A stretch of 64,000 nucleotides of DNA from Boseongicola aestuarii (GTDB taxonomy: Bacteria; Pseudomonadota; Alphaproteobacteria; Rhodobacterales; Rhodobacteraceae), in contig NZ_FXXQ01000004.1 of NCBI RefSeq assembly GCF_900184815.1, positions 184,214-248,213 on the forward strand. Direction: 5' to 3'. Made by a program: the position numbers and the translations under genes. Under the pieces are notes generated by a model. The model made no database searches, was not told the origin of the DNA, and worked only from the letters and a program-made list of their open reading frames with translations. Below are positions 56,129 to 64,000 of this stretch, piece after piece (position 1 is the first letter of the stretch; each line of letters opens with the position of its first letter).

Positions 56129-57340
56129 ATGTTTCGCGCACTGATTACTCTTTTCATCACTGTGACTTGGATTTCGTCGGCCTATGCGCAAGACGCGGGG
56201 CGGGATGACACCATCGACCGATCTGCGACGGGCGGCGCTCAGACGTTAGAAGACATCATGCGTCGTCAGCGTGGAGAACCGGTTGATAATTCGTTTCGCA
56301 GCGACGCGACGGGCAATCCAGAAAACGCAGCAGGTATTGAAAACCAGCTTGGAACCCTCGGAGGTGCTTCCGATCCGGAATTGTGGAGAGCCTTTAGATT
56401 TGGAAGTGTGGACATTACGGCTTCCAACAACGGTCCAGCAGCGACCACGCTCATACAAGATGGTGGTATGGCTTGGTTAACGTTCCGACAGGGACCATTG
56501 ATTACCAATGGCGGTTTGTTGTTGTTGGCGACTCTTGGCTTGTTGGCAATATTCTACTTTGTCCGCGGAAAGATAACGATAGACGGCGAGAAGACCGGTC
56601 GGACAGTCACGCGCTTCAAGACGATTGAACGTTTCGGGCATTGGTTGTTGGCGGGGTCATTCATCCTGCTAGGGATTACTGGTTTGATTACGTTGATGGG
56701 GAGGAAGTTCTTGATCCCCGTATTCGGTCATGATGCGTTTGCAACTGTGGCGGTTGCGTCCAAGTGGGTACACAATAATGTTTCGTGGGCCTTCATTCTC
56801 GGGCTGGCCATGGTTTTTGTGATGTGGGTCATTCACAACCTTCCTGATCGCACAGACATTAATTGGATACTCAAGGGCGGCGGAATCTTCACCAAAGGGC
56901 ATCCGCCAGCGAAAAAGTTCAATGCGGGCCAGAAGCTGATCTTCTGGTCAGTGATTGTCTTAGGTACGTCGATATCTGCATCCGGCTTGGCTTTGCTTTT
57001 CCCGTTTGAAATCAATATGTTTGCGGCGACATTTGCAAAACTCAATGCGTTTGGGATTCCCGGGTTGTTTGGAATGGCCCCGCTTCCTGAGGTTCTAGCG
57101 CCACATGAAGAGATGCAGCTTTCACAAGCCTGGCACGCGATCGTCAGTTTTGTTCTCATGGCCATTATCTTGGCGCATATCTACATTGGATCAGTAGGTA
57201 TGGAGGGCGCATACGATGCGATGGGAAGCGGTGAAGTTGAGGAACAATGGGCACGAGAACATCACTCGATTTGGGTCGAAGAAGTTCTAGCGGAAAAGGC
57301 GTCCAAGTCTCCATCTGAAGACGCCACTCCAGCCGAATAA
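56129..57340 (+). CDS. fdhC: formate dehydrogenase cytochrome b subunit FdhC
   Basis: 403 residues from the ATG at 56129. A signal peptide (MFRALITLFITVTWISSAYAQ) and a periplasmic segment of about 100 residues come before four to five membrane helices. The b-type cytochrome core has FGHWLLAGSFILLGITGLI, WVHNNVSWAFILGLAMVF and QAWHAIVSFVLMAIILAHIYIG, with His for two hemes. It passes electrons from FdhB to the quinone pool. Longer at the N-terminus than E. coli FdnI. Confidence 0.93.
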   Translation: MFRALITLFITVTWISSAYAQDAGRDDTIDRSATGGAQTLEDIMRRQRGEPVDNSFRSDATGNPENAAGIENQLGTLGGASDPELWRAFRFGSVDITASNNGPAATTLIQDGGMAWLTFRQGPLITNGGLLLLATLGLLAIFYFVRGKITIDGEKTGRTVTRFKTIERFGHWLLAGSFILLGITGLITLMGRKFLIPVFGHDAFATVAVASKWVHNNVSWAFILGLAMVFVMWVIHNLPDRTDINWILKGGGIFTKGHPPAKKFNAGQKLIFWSVIVLGTSISASGLALLFPFEINMFAATFAKLNAFGIPGLFGMAPLPEVLAPHEEMQLSQAWHAIVSFVLMAIILAHIYIGSVGMEGAYDAMGSGEVEEQWAREHHSIWVEEVLAEKASKSPSEDATPAE

Positions 57341-58645
57341 ATGATCCGAGCACTTTGCATTTTGATAGTGCTAGGTTCGCCTGTTTCGGCCCAAGATTTC
57401 TTTACTCTTAAGGGTCACGGCGGCCCCATCATGGATATCGCTGTTTCCTCGTCCGACCAGATCGCAACGGCGAGTTTCGACAATTCTGTTGGCGCGTGGA
57501 AAGGTAGCGAACCCGATTGGCTCGATGGACATGAAGCAGCTGTGACAGCTGTTGAGTTTTTTAATGACATTACCATTATTTCCGGAGGCGATGACTTCGT
57601 GCTGAGAGCGTGGGCTCTTGGTGAAAACCAAAAGTCAGATGTGGTAGGCCAGCATCGGGCAAAAATTACGTCAGTCGCTGTTGATCCAATAGGTCAAAAA
57701 GTTGCCACGGCGAGTTGGGATGCAACGATTGGCGTGTGGTCAATAGCGCCTGGTGCCGACGGTTCCCCGGTGTTTTTGGAAGGGCATCGCCAGGGTGTAA
57801 ATGACGTTGTGTTCAGCGGCGACGGAACCCGGCTCTACTCAGCTTCAACCGACGGCACAATTCGGATTTGGGACACAGAAAGCCATGTTGAGGTCCAGCA
57901 ATTGGCGTCTCATGGGTTTGGTGTGAATGAAATTGTGCTGAATGAGGACGACGGTTGGTTGGCGTACGGGGCCGTCGATGGCGGCACACGGATGATTGAT
58001 CTTGAGTCCGGCTTGCTGATAGCTGACTTCACCCTTGATCGCCGTCCAATTCTTGCCATGGCCTATCATGGCCCAAGCAAGCAACTTGCTGTCGGTGATG
58101 GGGAGGGTTTCATCATGATAATAGATACTCAGGAGAGGCGGATAACACGGGACTTTCGTGCAACACAACGCGGCCCGATATGGGCCTTGGCCTTCTCTAA
58201 CAACGGACGGAATATCCATGCCGGTGGTATCGAGGACATCATGTACTCATGGCCGATAGCTACAATGGATGAACACCAGCCAATGAGCGCTGAAGTTCGA
58301 TCGTTCCTCGAAAACCCCGAGCGGCTCCCAAATGGGGAGCGTCAGTTCAAGCGCAAGTGTTCGATTTGCCATACGGTGACGGAAGGAAGCGCCAGAAAGG
58401 CGGGCCCCAGTCTATACAAACTCTTCGGGCGACCTGCAGGTTCAGTGTCGGATTACAACTACTCGGCAACACTAGATAAATCCAAAATTGTCTGGTCAGC
58501 TAAGACGATCAATGATTTGTTTGAAATAGGGCCTGACCATTACATTCCCGAGACCAAGATGCCAATGCAACGTATTGCGAAGCAACAGGACCGGGATGAT
58601 TTGATCGAGTATCTTCGCACCGCGACAGTGCAGGGGGGGAATTGA
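57341..58645 (+). CDS. WD40-repeat protein fused to cytochrome c
   Basis: 434 residues with a signal peptide (MIRALCILIVLGSPVSA). A beta-propeller of WD40-like repeats covers about 20-315 (for example DGTRLYSASTDGTIRIWD). A c-type cytochrome domain covers about 325-432, with CSICH near residue 340 and a KMPMQ segment supplying a likely axial Met. It starts directly after fdhC. Probably a periplasmic electron carrier or scaffold for the formate dehydrogenase. The order of a propeller before a C-terminal heme is unusual. Confidence 0.8.
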   Translation: MIRALCILIVLGSPVSAQDFFTLKGHGGPIMDIAVSSSDQIATASFDNSVGAWKGSEPDWLDGHEAAVTAVEFFNDITIISGGDDFVLRAWALGENQKSDVVGQHRAKITSVAVDPIGQKVATASWDATIGVWSIAPGADGSPVFLEGHRQGVNDVVFSGDGTRLYSASTDGTIRIWDTESHVEVQQLASHGFGVNEIVLNEDDGWLAYGAVDGGTRMIDLESGLLIADFTLDRRPILAMAYHGPSKQLAVGDGEGFIMIIDTQERRITRDFRATQRGPIWALAFSNNGRNIHAGGIEDIMYSWPIATMDEHQPMSAEVRSFLENPERLPNGERQFKRKCSICHTVTEGSARKAGPSLYKLFGRPAGSVSDYNYSATLDKSKIVWSAKTINDLFEIGPDHYIPETKMPMQRIAKQQDRDDLIEYLRTATVQGGN

Positions 58646-58646
58646 T

Positions 58647-58790
58647 ATGAGAGCTATTATCTATGCCGCTTTGGCGCTTGTGGTAATATCGGTGGGGTCG
58701 AATGTCGTGTTACGTAGCGCAGGTTTTTCCATTGAGGAAAAGACATCAGGCCCGGCTGTCCGCCTAGGCAACTAGTTGAAGCAAGCTGAG
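58647..58790 (+). CDS. small single-helix membrane protein
   Basis: 47 residues: one hydrophobic helix (about 3-22, IIYAALALVVISVG) and a short polar tail. It starts one base after the WD40-cytochrome stop and ends just before tupB. The five-A run at 58138+600 (58738-58742) is a spot where one base fewer would give a different tail (TSGPAVRLGN). A frameshift or sequencing error there cannot be excluded. It could be a small subunit of the dehydrogenase complex. Confidence 0.5.
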
Positions 58791-58806
58791 CTAGGATCAT
58801 CTGAAA

Positions 58807-59511
58807 ATGAATGAGATCTGGGCCGGATTGCGGGCCGCATTCTGGCTGATAGTCACGTTTGATGCTGATCTAATTGAGATTTCGCTGCGTTCTCTACGGG
58901 TAAGTCTAACAGCACTCTTGATTGCGTCGGCAATTGCTTTGCCCTTTGGAACTTGGCTGGCCATTCGGCGGTTCCGGCATCGACGCCTTGCTATCGCAAC
59001 TCTGAACGCACTGATGGGGCTTCCGCCGGTCGTCGTAGGACTAATAGTGTATCTACTATTGAGCCGATCAGGGCCTTTTGGCGTCTTTGGTCTATTGTTC
59101 ACGCCGACTGCCATGATTATTGCGCAGGTCATCATCATTACGCCTCTTATTGCGTCGATAACGCACCAGGCCATGCGTGAACTTTGGGCTGAGTATCACG
59201 ATCTTCTAATCTCTTTGAACACTTCGCGACGGCAGCGGATGCTCACATTGATCTGGGATGGTCGTAGAACACTTCTAACGGCCTCGCTTGCGGGTTTTGG
59301 GCGAGCGATTGGCGAAGTAGGTGCGATCATGATCGTCGGTGGAAACATCGACCATGCAACTCGGGTACTTACAACTGCAATTGCTTTGGAAACAGGGAAG
59401 GGTGATTTCGCTTTGGCACTTGGATTGGGGTTTGTCCTGATCGCGTTGGCACTTGCTGTGAACTTTACTATGCACGCGCTGTCCAAAACGGAGCGGGAGG
59501 GCAGGTGGTGA
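58807..59511 (+). CDS. tupB: tungstate-type ABC transporter permease TupB
   Basis: 234 residues with about five membrane helices. The permease loop SLNTSRRQRMLTLIWDGRRTLLTASLAGFGRAIGEVGAIMIVGGN is the EAA-type contact with the ATPase, in the TupB/WtpB/ModB group. It imports tungstate or molybdate together with TupC and a periplasmic TupA. Overlaps tupC by seven bases. Confidence 0.87.
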   Translation: MNEIWAGLRAAFWLIVTFDADLIEISLRSLRVSLTALLIASAIALPFGTWLAIRRFRHRRLAIATLNALMGLPPVVVGLIVYLLLSRSGPFGVFGLLFTPTAMIIAQVIIITPLIASITHQAMRELWAEYHDLLISLNTSRRQRMLTLIWDGRRTLLTASLAGFGRAIGEVGAIMIVGGNIDHATRVLTTAIALETGKGDFALALGLGFVLIALALAVNFTMHALSKTEREGRW

Positions 59512-60221
59512 CGTCGCTGATGTCTGTCAAGCTGAGCGATCTTGTCGTGAAGCGCCGCGGATCCACAATCCTAGGACCAATAGATTTGGAGCTTGGATCG
59601 GAAGGCTTCACTGTCGTCTTGGGGCCAAATGGTGCGGGAAAAACGACTCTTCTCAAGGTTCTTCACGGAGTTGAAAGGGTAACGCGGGGCTCGGTTGATT
59701 GGTCCATTCCAGCAGAAGCGGCCCGCGAGGCGCAGTCATATGTTTTCCAAAACCCGATCATGCTGCGGAGGACTGTGGCTCAGAATTTGGCTTATCCCTT
59801 GAAGGTTCACGGTGTCGACAAGGCTACCGTTGAAATACTGATACGCGAGTGGGCAGAACGCATTGGTCTCGCGGACGCAATGGATCGCCCGGCTCCCCGG
59901 CTTTCGGGGGGTGAAAAGCAGAAACTCGCCCTTGGCCGGGCTTTGATCCGCAAGCCGAAGGTTCTATTTCTCGATGAGCCGTGTGCTAATTTGGACGGTC
60001 GCGCGACAAGGGATATAGAAGACTTGTTGCTCCAAGCGAGTAAGGATGGAACGAAAATCATCATGACAACTCACGATCTTGGTCAATGTCGCCGTCTTGC
60101 TAGTGATGTGGTGTTCTTGTTGAACGGTAAAGTGCATGAAGTTGGGGTCGCAGAAAGCTTTATGGCTTCACCAAGGACGCCGGAAGCGCGGTCGTTTCTC
60201 AACGGAGATATTTTGGTTTAA
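59505..60221 (+). CDS. tupC: tungstate-type ABC transporter ATPase TupC
   Basis: 238 residues. Walker A GPNGAGKTTLLKVL, Q-loop YVFQNPIMLRRTV, signature LSGGEKQKLALGRAL, Walker B VLFLDEPCANLD and H-loop TTHDLGQ are all intact. GTG at 59505 overlaps tupB; ATG at 59520 is an alternative start. The cognate binding-protein gene right after it is broken, so this transporter may now lack its own binding protein. Confidence 0.9.
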   Translation: MVTSLMSVKLSDLVVKRRGSTILGPIDLELGSEGFTVVLGPNGAGKTTLLKVLHGVERVTRGSVDWSIPAEAAREAQSYVFQNPIMLRRTVAQNLAYPLKVHGVDKATVEILIREWAERIGLADAMDRPAPRLSGGEKQKLALGRALIRKPKVLFLDEPCANLDGRATRDIEDLLLQASKDGTKIIMTTHDLGQCRRLASDVVFLLNGKVHEVGVAESFMASPRTPEARSFLNGDILV

Positions 60222-60278
60222 TCCGCTTCTTCATCGTTTTCTTTTCTATTCCTTGCCTCGTCACTAAAAGCCGAAACG

Positions 60279-60875
60279 ATGAAAACGGCTGTGACTACAA
60301 GCTTTCACAATTCTGGCCTTTCCGATGTCTTGCTTTCAGCATTCCAAAGTGACACAGGGATGGATGCTCAGCTCTTGGTTGTTGGAACCGAGCCAGCTTC
60401 ACGGCTCGGACGATCTGGCGACGTTGATGCTATTCTTGTTCATTCTAGGTCGGCCGAGGACGCGTTTGTGAGTAGGGGCGACGACAGCGGGACGCACGAA
60501 AAAGAACTCTCTCTTTGGGCTAGTGCGGGACTTGATCCGGTAGAGTTTTGTGATTGGTAAAAGGCAGTTGGCGCTGGCATGGGAGCGAGTTTGAATACGG
60601 CGTCCGGTCTAAATGCGTATATACTCACCGACAGAGCGAGTTGGTTGAATCTCGGTAACGCTGGCGATTTAGTCCTGATGCGCGAAGGCGATGACGTTCT
60701 TCTTAATCAGTATGCCTATCTACCGGTGAGTCCCGTGATTCACTCACACGTTAGTTACACTGCGGCACAAAAACGCGAAGCCTGACTGACATCAAAAAGC
60801 GTATCCAAACTGATTAATGGCTACACTATAGGTGGCAAAACGCTCTTTGTTTTTAACGCCAGTTTTCGATTCTAG
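60279..60875 (+). pseudogene. tupA: decayed tungstate-binding protein gene tupA
   Basis: One frame reads TupA-like sequence in order: TTSFHNSGLSDVLLSAFQ, VVGTEPASRLGRSGDVDAILVHSRSAEDAFV, then directly SRGDDSGTHEKELSLW. This shows an in-frame loss of about 55-60 residues where two FV-containing segments meet. A TAA (60558-60560) replaces a codon after DW, and reading continues as KAVGAGMGASL and LTDRASWLN. A TGA (60783-60785) stands where relatives have Trp before LTS, and the end SKLINGYTIGGKTLFVFNA follows to TAG at 60873. Signal-peptide-like codons precede the first ATG but have no start. Confidence 0.85.
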
Positions 60876-61556
60876 CAGTCGATCGAACTAACCTTGGGAC
60901 GATTCTTTGGGCCCATTTGCTTCTGGCCCACTCTTAACCCCCTTGGGTCGTTACTCCTATGGTCTTTTGGATGACTTCCCAGCGCTAAGATGAATGCTGG
61001 ATTCCGATGACGGTCGTGACCGGGCGACCATACGGCGTCTGGCGTGACTGGTACTTTGCGACCGCTAAGCCAAACGTCTCTTGGAGCAAGTCACTGTACA
61101 ATGGCGCTGTGTTCCTGACGTTCCAGTTGCCGGTCCATGGCTGAGTTTGCGGTTGACCGGCGTGGACGGGACGGAGATCGGTACGCCGCTTGCCTCAACC
61201 GCAATGCTGATGCTCATCATAAGCCGTCCATTTGGGCTGTTCCTGCAACCATACGAACGCCGGCGAAGGCGAAAGTTGGATAGCTTGGTTCTCGTGTTCG
61301 TTCCACAAAGCCGTTATCGGCGCGGACGAAGAGAGCTAACACTTTGTCCGCATAGCTGTCACTGATGAAGCGCGCGGCGAATGATGGATTTCGGCGTTTA
61401 CGGCCTCAATCGTTCCTTGCGCTATTGCTAAGTCAATCAACGGCCCGTTTAAGGCGACCCGAAACCCGTCGCCGCAAACGATAATGATCAGGTAGCAGAG
61501 CCCGGCGAACCGAGACTACTGCGGCGGAACAGGAAGCGCGTTCATTGCAGCAGAGC
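60876..61556. other. decayed gene-free sequence
   Basis: About 680 bases with only short, broken frames on both strands and lower GC. I recognise no transposase, phage or tRNA remnant. It separates the broken tupA from an intact oxidoreductase and marks the right edge of the formate dehydrogenase island. Confidence 0.55.
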
Positions 61557-62537
61557 CTAGACAACAACGACATTGCCGCGCTTTCGGCCTGTCTCGACAT
61601 AGCAATGCGCTTCCACCAGATCGGCCAGCGGATAGGTGCGGTCCATCACGGGTGAGAACTGGGTCTTTGCCATCAGCGCGAGGACCTCTGTCAGTTCTTC
61701 ACGATGGACAGCGGGCTTCGACATCCCTGCCGCCGCGAACTTGGCTTTCTTGCTGCCGAGCAAGCCGGTGACGATCACATCGCGCAGCAGTCTCAGTCCC
61801 AGTACCGGACAGATGAAGCGCCCGTCCTGTTTCAATCTCAGTTTCGCGGCACCAAATGAAGAGATACCAAGCGTGTCAAAGACGACGTCGTAGGTGGACC
61901 CGAGTCTCAGCGGATCTTCGGCCTTGTAATCAATAACGTGATCTGCTCCCAGGGACCGCAGCAGTCCTGCGTTACGGGCACTGGTACTGGCTGTGACGGT
62001 TGCACCCAAGGCCTTCGCGAACTGCACTGCCGCTGTCCCGAGACTGCCCGATCCGCCGAGGATCAGGACATCTTCGCCTGGTTGGACAGCGGCTATGCGG
62101 CTCAGGAAGTGCCAAGAAGTCATCGCACCGTCAAACAGGGTAGCGGCTTCTTCATAGGTGACGGTGTAAGGCTTCTTCAGAAGGCTACCCGCCTGATCCA
62201 GGCAGATATAGGAAGCGTTCGCACCAAACTTCAATCCGGCTTCGCCGAAGACTGCATCGCCAACGCGGAACTTTGTTACGTCATCACCGACCGAGACGAC
62301 GTCGCCGGAGAAACAAGTGCCTGACAAGCCGGCCCGCGGGCGCTTCAGCCCCAGAAACAGGCGCGCAAACTTTGGCTGGCCCGCCCGCATTAAGCCGTCG
62401 GCACGTGACACGGCCGAGGCGCGAATGCGGATCAAAACTTGGGTCGCGGTTGGCGTTGGCACAGGCCGCAATACGGGGGTAAGGACGTCGGGACCTCCGT
62501 AGCGGCTGACGTCCCATGCTTGAAATGTCGTTTCCAT
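61557..62537 (-). CDS. MDR-superfamily NAD(P)H-dependent oxidoreductase (quinone reductase-like)
   Basis: 326 residues. The N-terminal GroES-like domain (RIRASAVSRADGLMRAGQ) and the nucleotide fold (VLILGGSGSLGTAAVQFAKALGA) are typical of medium-chain dehydrogenases. The structural and catalytic zinc Cys are missing, which points to the zinc-free quinone reductase/enoyl reductase side. Substrate unknown. Divergent from a LysR gene whose product probably controls it. Confidence 0.87.
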   Translation of the reverse strand: METTFQAWDVSRYGGPDVLTPVLRPVPTPTATQVLIRIRASAVSRADGLMRAGQPKFARLFLGLKRPRAGLSGTCFSGDVVSVGDDVTKFRVGDAVFGEAGLKFGANASYICLDQAGSLLKKPYTVTYEEAATLFDGAMTSWHFLSRIAAVQPGEDVLILGGSGSLGTAAVQFAKALGATVTASTSARNAGLLRSLGADHVIDYKAEDPLRLGSTYDVVFDTLGISSFGAAKLRLKQDGRFICPVLGLRLLRDVIVTGLLGSKKAKFAAAGMSKPAVHREELTEVLALMAKTQFSPVMDRTYPLADLVEAHCYVETGRKRGNVVVV

Positions 62538-62603
62538 GATGATCTCCTCTCTAGAATAGGGTTGGAGATACCGGATTTATTTTGGTCCAATAATTGACTA
62601 TTA

Positions 62604-62620
62604 TGATCCACAATGGATCA
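62604..62620. promoter_or_regulatory. palindromic operator between MDR and LysR genes
   Basis: TGATCCA-CAA-TGGATCA, a perfect 7-bp inverted repeat with a 3-base centre in the 99-base divergent spacer. A related half (TTGGTCCAA, 62582-62590) lies to the left. Suited to a LysR dimer of dimers that controls both genes. Confidence 0.6.
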
Positions 62621-62636
62621 ATAACGTTACAGCCAC

Positions 62637-63521
62637 ATGATGGACTGGAAATCACTCCCTGCCTTTCTTGCCGTTGCCCGGTCAGGATCACTGCGCGCTG
62701 GTGCCGAGCAAATGGATGGCACCCACGCCACTGTCCGCCGTCAGATTGAAGGGCTGGAGGCGCAATTGGGCACAACGTTGTTTCGCCGCAACGCTGGTGG
62801 GCTGACGTTGACCGCGGCGGGGCGACGTTTGTTGCCCCAGGCTTTGGAAGCAGAAGCGGCCCTGCTGAAAGGTTTCAGCGCGGTGAAAGGTCTCGATCGT
62901 GAGGCCTCAGGCCGCATCCGCCTATCGGCTGATCCGCTGACCGCGCATTTCATGCTGGCGCCCGTTTTGGTCGCATTTGCTGAACTATACCCAGACATCG
63001 AGATTGAACTGAAGCTTTCCTATTTCATCGACTCGATCGCCAAGGACCAAACTGACATCTCTATTCGCCACGTGAGCGAAGTCGAAGAAGATGCTGTCGG
63101 GCGCAAGCTCTTTCCGTTGTCGATCGGTGTCTTTGCGTCCCGCGGCTATATCGACAAAACCTTGCCCAAGGCCGGACCAAAGGGTGCGGGACTGACGTGG
63201 ATCGGTTATGGCGATGTGCCAGAACTTCAGGCGATGATCGACGCAACGCCATTTCCCAAAGCAAGGGTGCGGCATACCGTGGCCGATCCTCAGATGCACC
63301 TGCACATGGCGCGCGCGGGTGCTGGCATGACATTCATCGCCAACTGGGTGCAATCGGTTTTCCCCGAGCTTCAACGCGTCCCCGGCACCCAGATTGACCA
63401 ACGACGCTCCACCTGGATCTTGCTACATGGCGATCTGCGCCGGGTAAAACGCGCGCGATTGCTGGTCGACTATCTGAGTGCTGCATTGTTGGAGCGACGT
63501 GTGGATTTCATCGGGAAGTAG
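62637..63521 (+). CDS. LysR-family transcriptional regulator
   Basis: 294 residues. The N-terminal winged helix (MDWKSLPAFLAVARSGSLRAGAEQMDGTHATVRRQIEGLEAQLGTTLFRR, in parts) is complete, followed by a LysR substrate-binding domain. Two ATG codons stand in tandem (62637, 62640). Located back to back with the MDR oxidoreductase gene and its palindromic operator, so it probably regulates that gene. Confidence 0.9.
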   Translation: MMDWKSLPAFLAVARSGSLRAGAEQMDGTHATVRRQIEGLEAQLGTTLFRRNAGGLTLTAAGRRLLPQALEAEAALLKGFSAVKGLDREASGRIRLSADPLTAHFMLAPVLVAFAELYPDIEIELKLSYFIDSIAKDQTDISIRHVSEVEEDAVGRKLFPLSIGVFASRGYIDKTLPKAGPKGAGLTWIGYGDVPELQAMIDATPFPKARVRHTVADPQMHLHMARAGAGMTFIANWVQSVFPELQRVPGTQIDQRRSTWILLHGDLRRVKRARLLVDYLSAALLERRVDFIGK

Positions 63522-64000
63522 GGCGGCCAGCCTCCAGGAGAAGACGACCTTTCCCATCAAGTTTGGCCTCAAACTTATGATCGGAGCCGACCCTCAAATC
63601 AGGTTTTGAAGCGGTTCGAGATCAAGCAACACACAGATATGAGATGCGCGAAAGCAACCGAGGGCTTGCACCTTTTTGGAACCATCCGGCAACCAGGAAC
63701 ACGCTGCGAATGCAGGTCGTAGTGTATGGCCTCAGAGGTCGTGAGTGGAAAGCCGGCTTTTGACAACGCTGCAAAGTCCGTCTTCTTCGCAGCGAACCTC
63801 CACTTTCACTCTAAGAATTTTCGCTGCGGTAGTGAGGAGCAAAAAGCGAACCTTCGAACCAGAACATCGAACTGCGGCTCTGTCCCGCATAGCAGTCGTT
63901 GGTTCATCTTGCGGCGAATGGCCGTTTTGAGCCCAGAGCGGACGTGCTCCGGCCCAATTGACGGGGATCATATCGCCTGACTTCTGAACGTGGTTGGCTC
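63522..64000. other. gene-free end of the window with a dispersed repeat copy
   Basis: 479 bases without a credible gene; short frames on both strands give sequences with no family features. A copy of the dispersed repeat lies at 63914-63936 (reverse orientation to that at 42162-42185). The last bases may belong to a feature beyond the window. Confidence 0.5.

Noticed and set aside
61081..61365. 95-codon plus-strand frame in the decayed region
   Set aside because: No ribosome site, no family features, and frames around it are all broken.
63726..63980. Overlapping frames on both strands near the right end
   Set aside because: Both give low-quality sequences with no similarity; the region contains a dispersed repeat copy instead.

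Overview
The window looks like a chromosomal segment of a marine Rhodobacteraceae (Roseobacter-group) alphaproteobacterium. The reasons are the gene families present (MmcB, the DUF6324, DUF6476, DUF6494 and DUF6505 type small proteins, SfsA, O-acetylhomoserine sulfhydrylase), high GC with GTG and TTG starts, and a tRNA-His with A73 and no encoded G-1, a known trait of one alphaproteobacterial clade. These taxonomic inferences come from recognising sequences by eye; no database search was run.

Layout. 1-7.7 kb: a rearranged piece of the cell-wall/division cluster. murD lies on the plus strand, followed by a Gfo/Idh/MocA oxidoreductase. ftsW-murG-murC lies on the minus strand, with a J-domain protein between the two parts. 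7.8-20.8 kb: housekeeping genes, including a BaiN/HI0933-type flavoprotein, the heat-shock sigma factor rpoH, an RluA-type pseudouridine synthase, a phosphoesterase, tRNA-His, mmcB, a 260-base gene-free stretch that may encode 6S RNA, a YjdF-like membrane pair, an EEP hydrolase, pncB, metY, a PAS protein and a glycosyltransferase-like protein. 20.9-25.4 kb: prpE and maeB, with a cluster of TTGCAAA half-sites upstream of prpE and a 14-bp palindrome upstream of maeB. 25.4-31.1 kb: a nucleoside-salvage operon (bicupin, cdd, deoA, deoB, add, upp) with overlapping stops and starts. 31.2-40 kb: a secreted protein, a degenerate-peptidase-like membrane protein, a 2,4-dienoyl-CoA reductase, a LysR regulator, a cinA/GNAT/ompA operon, sfsA and map.

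40-61 kb is accessory in character: visibly lower GC, longer spacers and decayed sequence. It holds a 5'-truncated cyanase, an NTF2-like protein, a methyltransferase and a multicopper oxidase, then a large periplasmic formate dehydrogenase island. The catalytic core is FdhA (Cys-type, Tat-exported), FdhB (four Fe-S clusters) and FdhC (cytochrome b). Around the core sit a TorD chaperone, a small Tat-signal protein, DUF3305 and DUF3306 proteins, a 648-residue multi-ferredoxin protein, an Mrp ATPase, a lipoate/biotin-ligase-like protein, DUF6494, DUF6505 and DUF2478 proteins. There are also two unusual cytochrome fusions: a mini tungstate-binding-like domain joined to cytochrome c, and WD40 repeats joined to cytochrome c. 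The island ends in a tungstate-type ABC transporter (tupBC) whose binding-protein gene tupA is a pseudogene with an internal deletion and two nonsense codons. The inferred division of labour is metal uptake, cofactor and Fe-S assembly, Tat export, then formate oxidation in the periplasm with electrons passed to the quinone or cytochrome pool.

61-64 kb: about 680 bases of decayed sequence, a divergent MDR oxidoreductase/LysR pair with a clear palindromic operator, and a gene-free end that carries one copy of a short dispersed repeat also seen near 40.7 and 42.2 kb.
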